Below, in pieces: positions 8,077 to 16,993 of a stretch of 64,000 nucleotides of DNA. A program made the position numbers and the translations under genes. Numbering within the stretch: position 1 is the stretch's first letter; each line of letters starts with the position of its first letter. Origin of the DNA: an uncultured Sulfitobacter sp. (GTDB taxonomy: Bacteria; Pseudomonadota; Alphaproteobacteria; Rhodobacterales; Rhodobacteraceae). The DNA lies in assembly GCA_947492925.1 (NCBI GenBank), contig CANLOQ010000004.1:124001-188000 (forward strand). Reading direction: 5' to 3'. Under the pieces are notes generated by a model that saw only the letters and a list, made by a program, of their open reading frames with translations, was not told the origin of the DNA and ran no database searches.

Positions 8077-9579
8077 ATGACCCACGCAGACCCGCAAGCC
8101 CATTGGACAATTGCAGCCGACACCGTTGCGGGTGTTTTCAAAGCAGCGGCGGCGGCCGCGCCGGATGCTATCTTTTGCAAATCAGGCAGCAATGCAATCA
8201 GCTATGGGCAGGCGGCGGGAGCCATCCAAAGCCTGTCGGATACGCTTCGCCCGCAGGTCGCGGGCAAACCGGTCGCGATTGTGCTGCCCAATTCCAGCGC
8301 TTTCCTAATCGCCTATTTCGCAACGCTTTTTGCGGGCGGCATTCCGGCGCTGATCAACCACGGCCATCCCGAGGCAACGCTGAACCACTTGCTTGATGAC
8401 CTTGGGGCCGCTGTTGTGCTGTCGGACCGCTCACATGCAGGTCACAAAACGCATCATCTGGATGACACACTGATAGGTACGATGGCCGTATCCGGCGATC
8501 CTGCCAAACTGCTGGATCCGGGCGTCGCTGAGACCTTGGCGGCGATCCTGTTTTCGGGCGGCACCACGGGCCTGCCCAAACAGGTGCCACATACCAATGC
8601 CGCCATCATTGCAACGATGGAACGTGGCGATTGGGGCTGGCACACGCAAGCGGATGAAATCTGGCTGCCGGTGGCACCCTTTACCCATATCTACGGGTTT
8701 CTGATGGGGGTCACCAACCCGATCATCCGCGCGGGCGCGATTGTGATACCGGCGCGGTTTCAGCCCGATCTGATTGTCGATCTGCTGATGGACGAGAAGG
8801 TCACGATCTTTGGTGGCGGACCACCGGCGATTTATCAGGCCGTCATGGCTTCGGCCAAATTCGCCGATAGCCGCTTTCCTGATCTGCGCATCTGCCCGGG
8901 CGGCGGCGCGCCCTTTCCCCTTGATGTGCACAAAAGATGGGAGGCCGCGACTGGCCTTAAAATATACGAAGGCTACGGGATGACCGAAATCGCACCCATT
9001 TCGATCAACACAGAGGCGCATGGCGTCAAGCCGGGGTCTGCCGGAACAGCGGTGCCCGGGACGGTGATCGAAATTGTCGATCTTGAAACCGGCGACACGG
9101 TTTTGCCCACGGGCGAGGCCGGTGAAATCCGTGTGAAAGGCCCGCATATGATGACGGGCTACACCGGCAATCATGATGAAACACGCATCGCGCTGCGCCA
9201 CGGCTTTGTCTATACTGGCGATATCGGCACGCTAGACCAAGATGGTATTCTGACCATCACAGACCGCAAAAAGAACGTTATATTTGTGAGTGGCTTCAAT
9301 GTTTTTCCCCGTGAGGTGGAGGAACTTCTTTTGACGCATCCGGCGGTATCGGGGGCTTGTGTCGTGGCGCGCGCACATCCACGTTCGGGCGAAGTTCCGG
9401 TCGCGTTTGTCACCCTGCGCTCTGATACCGACGCCGAGGATATCGCCTCTTACTGCCGTGATCACCTGATTGCCTACAAACACCCGCATGACATTGTTAT
9501 TTTGTCAGAAATGCCCCTGACCCCCGCAGGCAAGGTCGACCGCGCCCACTTGCAAAACAGCCTTGCGGAAAGCGCTTGA
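8077..9579 (+). CDS. Class I adenylate-forming enzyme (acyl/aryl-CoA ligase)
   Basis: AMP-forming ligase of about 500 aa that activates a carboxylic acid, normally as the CoA thioester, in the cytosol. Core motifs: ILFSGGTTGLPKQVPHTN (P-loop-like A3), PFTHIYGFLMG, EGYGMTEIAPIS (A5), FVYTGDIGTLDQDGILTITD (A7), RKKNVIFVSGFNVFPREVEE (A8) and the C-terminal catalytic Lys in PLTPAGKVDRAHL (A10). The frame is open upstream to 7978, but the ATG at 8077 fits the family start (MTHADPQAHWTIAADTVAGV). It is the first gene of a tight three-gene run with the NPD-like and Rieske genes (1-bp gap to the next), so it probably activates an intermediate of that catabolic route. The acid substrate is unknown. 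Confidence 0.85.
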   Translation: MTHADPQAHWTIAADTVAGVFKAAAAAAPDAIFCKSGSNAISYGQAAGAIQSLSDTLRPQVAGKPVAIVLPNSSAFLIAYFATLFAGGIPALINHGHPEATLNHLLDDLGAAVVLSDRSHAGHKTHHLDDTLIGTMAVSGDPAKLLDPGVAETLAAILFSGGTTGLPKQVPHTNAAIIATMERGDWGWHTQADEIWLPVAPFTHIYGFLMGVTNPIIRAGAIVIPARFQPDLIVDLLMDEKVTIFGGGPPAIYQAVMASAKFADSRFPDLRICPGGGAPFPLDVHKRWEAATGLKIYEGYGMTEIAPISINTEAHGVKPGSAGTAVPGTVIEIVDLETGDTVLPTGEAGEIRVKGPHMMTGYTGNHDETRIALRHGFVYTGDIGTLDQDGILTITDRKKNVIFVSGFNVFPREVEELLLTHPAVSGACVVARAHPRSGEVPVAFVTLRSDTDAEDIASYCRDHLIAYKHPHDIVILSEMPLTPAGKVDRAHLQNSLAESA

Positions 9580-9580
9580 T

Positions 9581-10591
9581 ATGCCTGACACCCTGACCCA
9601 TCCCGCACCGGCAGACGCGCAGCTTGAGCGGATGAAAGCACGTATGGTACTGCCCGCCATTGCGGCACCGATGTTTCTGGTGTCCAACCCCGAAACCGTG
9701 GTCGCGGCCTGCAAGGCCGGTGTTATGGGATCCTTTCCTGCGCCCAATGCGCGCACCGCCGAAGATCTGCGCGACTGGCTCACCCGGATCACCAGCGCCA
9801 TCGGACCGAAGGATGCACCTTGGGCATTCAACATGATAACCCATTCCAGCTATGGCCGGTTTGACGCCGAGATTGCTCTGGTCGAGGAATTCCAGCCCGA
9901 TCTGGTGATCACGGCACTGGGCGGTCCGCAGCGCGTGACCGATCAGGTGCATCGCTACGGCGGGCTTGTCTTTGCCGATGTCATATCGCCGCGCTTTGCC
10001 CGTAAGGCACTCGACAAGGGGGCCGATGGTCTGGTGCTGGTGTGTTCGGGTGCGGGCGGACACACGGGCGAATTTGCCATGCTGCCATTCATCGAAGAGA
10101 TCCGCAGCTTTTTCGACGGGCCACTTATTGTTGGCGGGGGGATCGGAACGGGCCGCGCCATTCGCGCTGTCGAAAACCTTGGCGTCGATTTTGCCTATCT
10201 TGGCACGCGGTTTCTGGCGGCGCAGGAAACGATGATCTCGCAGGAATATCGCCAGATGGTCTGGCAAAGCACGATGGAAGACCTAATCGCTTCGCGCGCT
10301 ATCACCGGGGCTTTGGGCAACTGGATGCGCGCCAGCGTAGAGGCGGCAGGCATATCGCTTGAAGACATGAAAGAGACGGTCAAAATCGACTTTTCCGGCG
10401 ACATGCACGCGGCACCGCGTGGATGGAAACACGTGTGGAGCGCGGGACAGGGTGTGGGCGGCATCACTCAAGAAGAAAGCATTGCGGATGTGGTCAAAGT
10501 TCTGCAACAGGAGTATCACGCGGCGGTGACCCAGCAGATGAAGGGCAGCCGCTATGCCCCTGCGCCATCAGACAGCAAGGACGGAGTGTGA
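9581..10591 (+). CDS. Nitronate monooxygenase / NPD-like FMN-dependent TIM-barrel enzyme
   Basis: FMN-binding protein (336 aa) of the 2-nitropropane dioxygenase family. Visible motifs: PAIAAPMFLVSNPETVVAAC, MGSFPAPNARTAEDL, GADGLVLVCSGAGGHTGE, the flavin-phosphate loop PLIVGGGIGTGRAI, and FAYLGTRFLAAQE. The catalytic His of true nitronate monooxygenases lies in the GAGGHTG stretch and is present. The ATG at 9581 follows the ligase stop by 1 bp, with GGAAAG upstream. Members of this family are often misnamed: several act as enoyl reductases or on unknown electron-rich substrates. The context of a CoA ligase and Rieske oxygenase suggests a step in aromatic or nitro-compound breakdown. Confidence 0.82.
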   Translation: MPDTLTHPAPADAQLERMKARMVLPAIAAPMFLVSNPETVVAACKAGVMGSFPAPNARTAEDLRDWLTRITSAIGPKDAPWAFNMITHSSYGRFDAEIALVEEFQPDLVITALGGPQRVTDQVHRYGGLVFADVISPRFARKALDKGADGLVLVCSGAGGHTGEFAMLPFIEEIRSFFDGPLIVGGGIGTGRAIRAVENLGVDFAYLGTRFLAAQETMISQEYRQMVWQSTMEDLIASRAITGALGNWMRASVEAAGISLEDMKETVKIDFSGDMHAAPRGWKHVWSAGQGVGGITQEESIADVVKVLQQEYHAAVTQQMKGSRYAPAPSDSKDGV

Positions 10592-10595
10592 CACC

Positions 10596-11750
10596 ATGAC
10601 ATTGAGCCCAGAAGAAACCGGCATCATCGAAACCATCCTGCAACACACCGAAGAAGGCACGACCGACACGCTGCCTGAACTGATGCGCAATCCGGTCACC
10701 ACCTACACCGACCCTGATGTGCTCGCGCAGGAAGTAGACGTTTTGTTTCGCAAATTCCCCATCATCATGGGACACGCCGAACAACTGCCCGAACCGGGGA
10801 CTTACATCACCAATGACGATCTGGGTGTGCCAATCCTGATCACGCGGAATAACGATGGTGTGGTCAAGGCCTTTATGAACGTCTGCCGCCACCGTGGTGC
10901 CCGGTTGACCGGCGCGGACTGCGGCAAGGCCAAAACATTCTCCTGCCCGTATCACAAATGGACCTATGACCTGAACGGTAACCTGCGCGGCCTGCCACAA
11001 GCGTCCGGCTTTGGTGACATTGACAAAAAAACGCTGGGTCTGGTCGAATTGCCCGCCTTTGAGCGGTACGGCATGATCTGGGTGCGCCCGTCGGTCACGG
11101 AAGAACCACTGGACATTGACCGTTGGCTGGCCCCGATGGCCGAGCAACTGGAGGGTCTGGGGCTGGAGAACCACACGGTCTTCCGCGCGTGGTCTCTGGA
11201 TCGCAAGATGAACTGGCATCTGGCGCTGGAGGGTTTTCAGGAATCCTATCACTTCTGCGGGGCGCATGAACACACGGCCTGTTCTGCCTACCTCGACAAT
11301 CAGAGCGTCTGGACAGACAAATATCCGCACATGCGCCACTCAGTGCCTTTGCCGAATGTGGTCGAACTGAAAGACCGCGCACCGGAAGACTGGGTTCACC
11401 GCCCCTATTTCATGACACAGAACTACATCTTTCCTTGCAATTACGTGCAGGTGATGACCGACCACGTCTATATTCACACCATCATTCCGACCGGCGTGGA
11501 CAGTTGCATCTTCAAATGCATGATGCTTATCCCCGAAGCCCCCAAGACCGAAAAGGCCGAAGGTTACTGGCAGAAGAACTATGACGTGATACGCACCGTG
11601 TTCGGAGAGGATTTCGAGATTGGCGAGAACATTCAAAAGGGCCTGAACACGGCCGCCAATACGGAGTTCTTGTTTGGCCGGTATGAAATCGGTCTGCATC
11701 TTGGCACCAAGGCCATTCAGGATGCGCTGGACGGGCGGCTGTCAGCCTAG
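10596..11750 (+). CDS. Rieske non-haem iron aromatic ring-hydroxylating oxygenase, large subunit
   Basis: A 384-aa oxygenase alpha subunit. The Rieske [2Fe-2S] site reads CRHRGARL and CPYHKWTYDLNG (Cys-X-His, Cys-X2-His). The mononuclear iron site is in the C-terminal catalytic domain around NWHLALEGFQESYHFCGAHE, which has the expected Glu and two His residues. The ATG at 10596 has ACGGAG nine bases upstream and lies 4 bp after the previous stop. No beta subunit, ferredoxin or reductase is adjacent, so it must borrow an electron supply, as many of these demethylase/oxygenase types do. It closes the ligase/NPD/Rieske unit. Aromatic acids and quaternary amines are both plausible substrates. Confidence 0.87.
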   Translation: MTLSPEETGIIETILQHTEEGTTDTLPELMRNPVTTYTDPDVLAQEVDVLFRKFPIIMGHAEQLPEPGTYITNDDLGVPILITRNNDGVVKAFMNVCRHRGARLTGADCGKAKTFSCPYHKWTYDLNGNLRGLPQASGFGDIDKKTLGLVELPAFERYGMIWVRPSVTEEPLDIDRWLAPMAEQLEGLGLENHTVFRAWSLDRKMNWHLALEGFQESYHFCGAHEHTACSAYLDNQSVWTDKYPHMRHSVPLPNVVELKDRAPEDWVHRPYFMTQNYIFPCNYVQVMTDHVYIHTIIPTGVDSCIFKCMMLIPEAPKTEKAEGYWQKNYDVIRTVFGEDFEIGENIQKGLNTAANTEFLFGRYEIGLHLGTKAIQDALDGRLSA

Positions 11751-11975
11751 AAGAGGCCGATAACCCGCGTCATTCGCGGCACAGAAGTCCCATAATTTCT
11801 TCAGCTGCCCTCGCGCCCTTCAGGATGCGGGGGAGCAAGCGCGTGTTGCCCTTTTGGCGGACGTTGCACCACTTTGCCAAAGCCCTTCCTCTTGGCGGTT
11901 TCAGAACATTTTTCTGCCACAAAACCCCAATAACTTGACCGCTGAAAATGCGGAGTTGAAAACGAGGGTATGAGT

Positions 11976-12569
11976 ATGAAGAAGTATATGACACTGGGCC
12001 TTGGCGTGGTCACGCTGGTCGCATCGCTGAAAACAGGTTTGATGGTGACCATCATACTGGACCCCGCGCAGGTCACGCTTGCAACAGTCTCCGGGCTTTT
12101 CACCCTGTTCTTCGCGCTGACGGCTGGGGTTGCATATTTCTGCTTCACCCAGCTTGACGCCTATCTCAAGCGCGTTCGCAAAGAGCGCCTTGCGCCCGGA
12201 ATCAGTGAGCCAGTCGCCAAAGAGACGGTCATCGCGCGCTTCGCGCCGGTCTGGGGCCTGTCACAGGCAGAGGCGGACGTGGCAATTTTTGTGGCGAAAG
12301 GGTTTTCCAACAGCGAAGTCGCCGACATGCGCAACTGCACCGTCGCAACGATCAAATCCCAGTTGGGCAGCATCTATCAAAAGTCTGGCCTTGAATCCCG
12401 CTACCAACTGATTGCCTTCGTCACCGACGAAGTCTGCGCAATGGCCAAAGAAGGCGCCACAACCGAAGAGCCTGCCAAAGCGGCCAAGCCAATCACGACC
12501 AAAAGCATTCTGCCCCTTGCCACGCGCAGCCGCACGAACGCGGCCACTGCATCACCTGCTGAAGTCTGA
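11976..12569 (+). CDS. Membrane-anchored LuxR-type HTH regulator
   Basis: A 197-aa protein with two N-terminal transmembrane segments (about residues 4-27 and 35-58, a short hairpin through the membrane), a basic linker and a LuxR/GerE helix-turn-helix: SQAEADVAIFVAKGFSNSEV, ADMRNCTVATIKSQLGSIYQ, KSGLESRYQLIA. A low-complexity Ala/Thr/Lys tail follows. It has no receiver or autoinducer domain. Two ATGs are six bases apart; GAGGG at 11964-11968 is seven bases before the second (11976), which I prefer. The gene stands alone and ends in a strong terminator. Targets are unknown; the Tad pilus operon starts on the opposite strand beyond it. Confidence 0.8.
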   Translation: MKKYMTLGLGVVTLVASLKTGLMVTIILDPAQVTLATVSGLFTLFFALTAGVAYFCFTQLDAYLKRVRKERLAPGISEPVAKETVIARFAPVWGLSQAEADVAIFVAKGFSNSEVADMRNCTVATIKSQLGSIYQKSGLESRYQLIAFVTDEVCAMAKEGATTEEPAKAAKPITTKSILPLATRSRTNAATASPAEV

Positions 12570-12622
12570 CAACCAAAGTCTGCCGGCCATCCCTGGCCGC
12601 AGTTTCTGTCAGTAGCTCAAGA

Positions 12623-12653
12623 ACCCGCCGCGCCCTCCGCGCGGCGGGTTTTT
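12623..12653 (+). terminator. Rho-independent terminator after the LuxR-type gene
   Basis: An 11-bp perfect GC-rich stem (ACCCGCCGCGC / GCGCGGCGGGT) with a 5-nt loop, followed by a run of Ts at 12649-12653, about 50 bp after the stop codon of the HTH gene. This is the clearest terminator in the window. It may also help insulate against the leftward Tad operon transcript. Confidence 0.9.
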
Positions 12654-12857
12654 GGGGATGAAAGCCTTCGTATGCTTCCAATAGCAGGTGCCATTTGCCC
12701 CAGGGGCACGTAGAATTTCTTTTGAAAAGCCCAAACGGAATGAGGTGTTTACACCTTCGCACAATCTGTGGGCCACAAGACGAGGGGTAGGCAACGCCAG
12801 CCCCACCGCTTTACCAAACCCAAGGACTATGCTTGGCCAGGCTGATTCACCGCGCCG

Positions 12858-14645
12858 TTACCGGACCAGACGCACCATCTCGCAGTGATGCTCTTCAAGC
12901 GTCAACGCGCCTTCGCCCAACCTGATCCCCGCGCTGGCCAGCAGACCGTCCAGCACGCCGTCAAGCGGGCTGACCAATCCCAGCAACAGTGCTTCCGGCA
13001 AGGCCGCGAGCGCCGTCTCAAGCAATGGCGCGAAAAGCCCGCTGATCAGGCCTTGTTGCTGCGGTTTGACCCTGACCTCCAGACGATCCGGCGACAGCAG
13101 ACCCGAAACGGCGCTGCCCAGCAATTGCTCCGAGCCGAAGTGCTTGGTGGTTTCGCCACGTTCAATCTCGGCGCGGGTGAATGTCAGTGATTTCCGGGCT
13201 GACGTGCCGATTGGCAGGTTCGAACGGGCCTGAAGCGTGATCCCCGGCAGTACGATATCGGGCAACAAGGGCAAATCAATCCGCAGTTCGATTTCAGCGA
13301 TGTCGGCAAAGCCGATGTTGGCCGGATCAATCGGCCCGCGCTCAAAAACATCCTGCGCGATATTGCCCAGATAAAGAGCTGCGACCGATGTGCCATTGCT
13401 GGGATGCAATTCAGTGGGTGCCGTTGAAAACCGTGCTGCGACGCTGGTGGGTTCAGGCAAGGCGCAACTGAGGTTTTCAAGCGTTGCGGTTGATCCCGCA
13501 ACTTCTGCATAAATCGGCAAGTGCAGGCGGGTCAGGCTGATGCCCTGCCCCAAAAGCGGCAGCGTATCGAGTGCAAAACCGACATCCGCCTTGAGCCGCG
13601 CCGCCGCACGGTTTAACTGCACCCCCTGCTCTCCGATGCCCACAAGACTAGAGTGCGCGGGCGGTTCGCCCATTGCGAGACGCGCAGCAACTGACAGAAC
13701 GCCGGGCACACCAGCGACGGCCTGCGCGGTCACTTCCCCCCCGGCCTGATCGGACGCTGCAAGCGCACGCAAAATATCAAGCGCGCTGATTTCAAGGTCA
13801 GAGGCGAATTCAACGGCAGTCAGTCCCAGATCAGTGTCGATTCCCCCAAGGACCGCAGTGACGGGCACGCCGCCCATACCGCCTGCCGCTGTGGCCAGAC
13901 CTGAAAGGATCGCACCTGCGCCACCCGGCGCGACACGTGACGCGGCCTCAAGTATGGCCTGCGCGTCAGTGGATTGATCCAGAATGGCCGCCGGGTTTCG
14001 CCGGTTCAAACCGGTCACGTCTTCAAGCGCCACCAGAAAATCACCAGCGTTGACAGATACATCCGACAGCACGCCTGCCTCTTGCGCGGAAAGCGATACC
14101 TCTGCACCGAAAACATCAGACAACAGATTACCCAAAGTGGCCCCTTCAAGCCGCAGAAGATTGCTGGTCAGCGAAAAGCTGGCCGCGCCCGTGCGGATCG
14201 CGGTCGAGGTGCGATCAAGCGTAATACGGTCCTTGTCGGCAAAAACGCGGGCAAAATGCAGCGGCGCATCATCCTCGACCGTAAGGGCCACCGCATTGAT
14301 CCCGGGCGCGCCGGCGGGAAGCGGTTTGAAGCGTTCGGTTCGGGGCAGTTCGGGGTTGCGCAGAAAACGGCCCAGTTGCAGCGTGCGCAGCGCATCCGCA
14401 CTATGCCCGTTGCGCGCCAGTGCGGCCCCTGCCCGTGGACTTGCCTGTGCAGTATTGGCAACGCCGCTCATCGCCGCCAGATCACCGGCAGCCTGCAACT
14501 GGGCGCGATCCCGGTAGAGAGAGGCAACGTCCACGCCCAGCGCGACAAAGCCAAAAAGGACGGTCAGCATCAGGGCGACAATCACAGCCACTGCGCCGTC
14601 CTCGTCTTTTGCAAAGCGGAGTGGGCAGAAGGGTTTAATAGGCAA
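12858..14645 (-). CDS. tadG: TadG-like pilus assembly protein
   Basis: Last gene of the Tad operon (595 aa from the chosen start). The N-terminus has the TadE/G-type prepilin-like segment: FAKDEDGAVAVIVALMLTVL followed by GFVALGVDVASLYRDRAQLQ, one membrane helix and then a large periplasmic region rich in Ala, Leu and Gly. The family assists assembly or outer-membrane anchoring of Flp pili. The frame opens with GTG at 14654, but AAAGGGA touches that codon and lies about nine bases before a TTG at 14645, which I prefer; either start overlaps tadE. The C-terminal half has no recognised domain and no von Willebrand MIDAS motif was seen. Downstream 12654-12857 holds no gene. Confidence 0.75.
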   Translation of the reverse strand: MPIKPFCPLRFAKDEDGAVAVIVALMLTVLFGFVALGVDVASLYRDRAQLQAAGDLAAMSGVANTAQASPRAGAALARNGHSADALRTLQLGRFLRNPELPRTERFKPLPAGAPGINAVALTVEDDAPLHFARVFADKDRITLDRTSTAIRTGAASFSLTSNLLRLEGATLGNLLSDVFGAEVSLSAQEAGVLSDVSVNAGDFLVALEDVTGLNRRNPAAILDQSTDAQAILEAASRVAPGGAGAILSGLATAAGGMGGVPVTAVLGGIDTDLGLTAVEFASDLEISALDILRALAASDQAGGEVTAQAVAGVPGVLSVAARLAMGEPPAHSSLVGIGEQGVQLNRAAARLKADVGFALDTLPLLGQGISLTRLHLPIYAEVAGSTATLENLSCALPEPTSVAARFSTAPTELHPSNGTSVAALYLGNIAQDVFERGPIDPANIGFADIAEIELRIDLPLLPDIVLPGITLQARSNLPIGTSARKSLTFTRAEIERGETTKHFGSEQLLGSAVSGLLSPDRLEVRVKPQQQGLISGLFAPLLETALAALPEALLLGLVSPLDGVLDGLLASAGIRLGEGALTLEEHHCEMVRLVR

Positions 14646-15066
14646 GGTACGCACTCCCTTTCAGATTGCTGATTTCAAGCCCCAGCAAGGCATTGGCCAC
14701 ACCAAGCACGGATGCATCGGCGTCATAGCTGACGTTTATGCGGATATTTCCGGTATCCTGATCCTGGGTGACGACACTGACATCCAGTGCTTCGGGCACC
14801 AGCAGCGGATAGCGCGTGCTGGCCTGATCCAGATAAAGCTGCGCCAGTTCCTCGCGCTCCTGCATGTCAAGGCCGGCAACAGATGCACGCGCAGCACCCG
14901 TGGCAAGTTGCGAGATGGAATGGCTGACGGCAAAGAAATACCCCATCACCAGAATGCCAAAGAGCAGCGCAAAAAGCAGCGGTGCAATGAAAACGAATTC
15001 GATCGCAACGGCCCCGGATTGATCACGGCGAAACCGAGCAAGGCGTGAATGGAATGTCTGGTGCAT
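14635..15066 (-). CDS. tadE: TadE-like pseudopilin
   Basis: Minor pilin-like protein (143 aa) of the Tad apparatus. A short basic leader is followed by RRDQSGAVAIEFVFIAPLLF, where cleavage after Gly would leave a Glu at +5 in the hydrophobic helix, as in TadE/F pseudopilins. The rest is periplasmic. It starts 3 bp after tadC ends and overlaps tadG by about 11 bp, so expression is coupled. Only one TadE-sized gene is present, with no separate TadF. Confidence 0.87.
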   Translation of the reverse strand: MHQTFHSRLARFRRDQSGAVAIEFVFIAPLLFALLFGILVMGYFFAVSHSISQLATGAARASVAGLDMQEREELAQLYLDQASTRYPLLVPEALDVSVVTQDQDTGNIRINVSYDADASVLGVANALLGLEISNLKGSAYLAY

Positions 15067-15069
15067 GGC

Positions 15070-16044
15070 TTACATGCCTCCGTTGATAATATTGTCGAAA
15101 ACGCTCAGCGCCGCAGGGCCAACCAGCACCACAAAAACCGCAGGCATGATGCAGAAGATCAGCGGCAGCGTCATGATGACCGGCAGACGCGCGGCTTTTT
15201 CCTCAACCGACATCAGCCGGTTACTGCGCTGTTCAGCAATCAGATTGCGCATCGCGCGGGAAAAAGGAGTGCCGTATCGGTCGGATTGGTCCAGCGTCTG
15301 GGTGAACACGCCGATTTCGGGCAACGGGGTCCGTGCATTGAACTTGGCATAGGCCGCGCGGCGGTCATTGGTCATGGACATCTCGGACACCAATTGCAGC
15401 ACTTCCCGCGCCAGATCGGGGTCCGTGAGCGACATCTCCTCGGCCACACGGCGCAATCCCGGCTGCGGGCCAAGCCCGGCCTCCGACGTGATCACCAGCA
15501 ATTCAAGCAGATCGGGAAAGCTGAGCCGGATGGCGTCGAGCCGCTTTTTTCGCTTGATGCCGACAAAAATATCTACCGCCTTGGACAGAGCGAGTGCGCC
15601 CGCGACCACGATGGCAAAGGGGATCATCATCCCAAGCCCCAGCGGTTTTGTGAGGGTCAGCCAGATCAGACCACCCATCATGCCAGCGGCAGGCAGCACA
15701 GTTTTGAGAAACGCGTAGATCAACAATGCATCGCGGCCCCGGTATCCTGCAGACGCCAGATCAGCCGCCGTCTCGCGCGCCTCACCGCCCAGCACCACCG
15801 CAAGCCGTTCGCCCATGCGGACGACCATTGGGCGCAGAAAGCTGGTCCAATGAAGTGATGGTCTTTTGCCGTATCCGGCGGCACCGCCAGAGGTCACTGC
15901 CCGTTCGGCACCCGTGGCACGACGCAGGCGGCCGGTCTGCATGCGGCGTTGATGTTCGGAGGCAAGCAGAAAGCTTGCGCCTAGCATCACGCAGATCAGC
16001 CCAATGGCAGCCAGCCAGAAAATATCGTTCATATGCTCAAACAT
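15070..16044 (-). CDS. tadC: TadC inner-membrane platform protein
   Basis: One of the paired T2SF-domain membrane proteins (324 aa) that form the Tad platform with TadB. It has an N-terminal transmembrane helix (IFWLAAIGLICVMLGASFLL), cytoplasmic T2SF motifs (RLSFPDLLELLVITSEAGLG, PQPGLRRVAEEMSLTDPDLA, RDQ-like DRYGTPFSRAMRNLI) and C-terminal helices. The ATG at 16044 overlaps the tadB stop; GGGGAA lies about seven bases before it. A second ATG at 16032 is possible. Confidence 0.9.
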   Translation of the reverse strand: MFEHMNDIFWLAAIGLICVMLGASFLLASEHQRRMQTGRLRRATGAERAVTSGGAAGYGKRPSLHWTSFLRPMVVRMGERLAVVLGGEARETAADLASAGYRGRDALLIYAFLKTVLPAAGMMGGLIWLTLTKPLGLGMMIPFAIVVAGALALSKAVDIFVGIKRKKRLDAIRLSFPDLLELLVITSEAGLGPQPGLRRVAEEMSLTDPDLAREVLQLVSEMSMTNDRRAAYAKFNARTPLPEIGVFTQTLDQSDRYGTPFSRAMRNLIAEQRSNRLMSVEEKAARLPVIMTLPLIFCIMPAVFVVLVGPAALSVFDNIINGGM

Positions 16045-16990
16045 TGAGCTTCCCCATCCGCAGCATCATGAGAACCCCAAGGCAGATAAATCCGAAAGCC
16101 AGACCGGACATCACCTGCCCGCGTGGGTCTGCGTAGAGCGGTTCCAGATAGCCGCCGTTCAGCACAGCCAGAAGGGCCGTCACAGCAAAAGGCAGGGATG
16201 CCAGAATAACGGCGCTTGCTCGCGCTTCAGAGGAAAGTGCCCGCGCTTTCTTGCGCAGCTTGCGCCGTTCGCGCAGTTGGCTGGCAAGATTTTCCATCGT
16301 CTCGATCAGGTTTCCGCCGGTCTCTGCCTGCAGGGCTGTTGCGACAGCGAAAAAGTTGACCTCGGCAATGGGCAGACGCGCGGACAGCCTTTCAAGCGTT
16401 TCGGGCAGGCTATTGCCCATCTTGATCTCATCGTGGCAGCGCGCAAATTCACGCTGCACCGGACCGGTGGCATTCTCGACCACAATTCCCATCGAATCCG
16501 CCACCGGGCGACCGGCACGCAAGCCACGGGCAAAGACGTCCAGTGCCTCCGGCAGTTGGGCAATAAACGCCGTACGGTATCGCCCGCGCGCCAAATGGAT
16601 CACCACAAACAACAGGGCCACCGGGATCATCACCGCCAAGAGAAGTGCCGTCAGCGGATGAATACCAAGCCAAAGCACACATCCCGCATAGATGCCAAAA
16701 ACGGCAAAGCCCGCCTGCATCAGAATTTCATTGGTGCCCAGACGCAGGGTCGATTGATCAAGCTGACGCTCCAGCGCCGACATCAGACGTCCCGGCAGGC
16801 TGTCCGTTGCGCCTGCATCCCGTTTGACGCGTTTGCGTACCTGCCCGTCTTTCCTCTCGGGACGGTTTTGGGCGCGCATCAGGCGGGCCATATGATGACG
16901 GCGGCGGCGGTCCAAAAGAAGCACACCATAAAGGATGAGTGCCGCATTCAGGACAAAACCCCCAATCATCAGCAAAACGATAATCGACAT
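16037..16990 (-). CDS. tadB: TadB inner-membrane platform protein
   Basis: TadB (317 aa), partner of TadC. An N-terminal helix (IIVLLMIGGFVLNAALILYG), a basic cytoplasmic stretch with RRRRHH, then helices and the T2SF domain: PEALDVFARGLRAGRPVADS, EIKMGNSLPETLERL, ATALQAETGGNLIETMENLA, LRERRKLRKKARALSSEARA, then two C-terminal helices. It lies 3 bp downstream of tadA and overlaps tadC by 8 bp in the conserved tadA-B-C order. Confidence 0.92.
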   Translation of the reverse strand: MSIIVLLMIGGFVLNAALILYGVLLLDRRRRHHMARLMRAQNRPERKDGQVRKRVKRDAGATDSLPGRLMSALERQLDQSTLRLGTNEILMQAGFAVFGIYAGCVLWLGIHPLTALLLAVMIPVALLFVVIHLARGRYRTAFIAQLPEALDVFARGLRAGRPVADSMGIVVENATGPVQREFARCHDEIKMGNSLPETLERLSARLPIAEVNFFAVATALQAETGGNLIETMENLASQLRERRKLRKKARALSSEARASAVILASLPFAVTALLAVLNGGYLEPLYADPRGQVMSGLAFGFICLGVLMMLRMGKLNV

Positions 16991-16993
16991 GTC

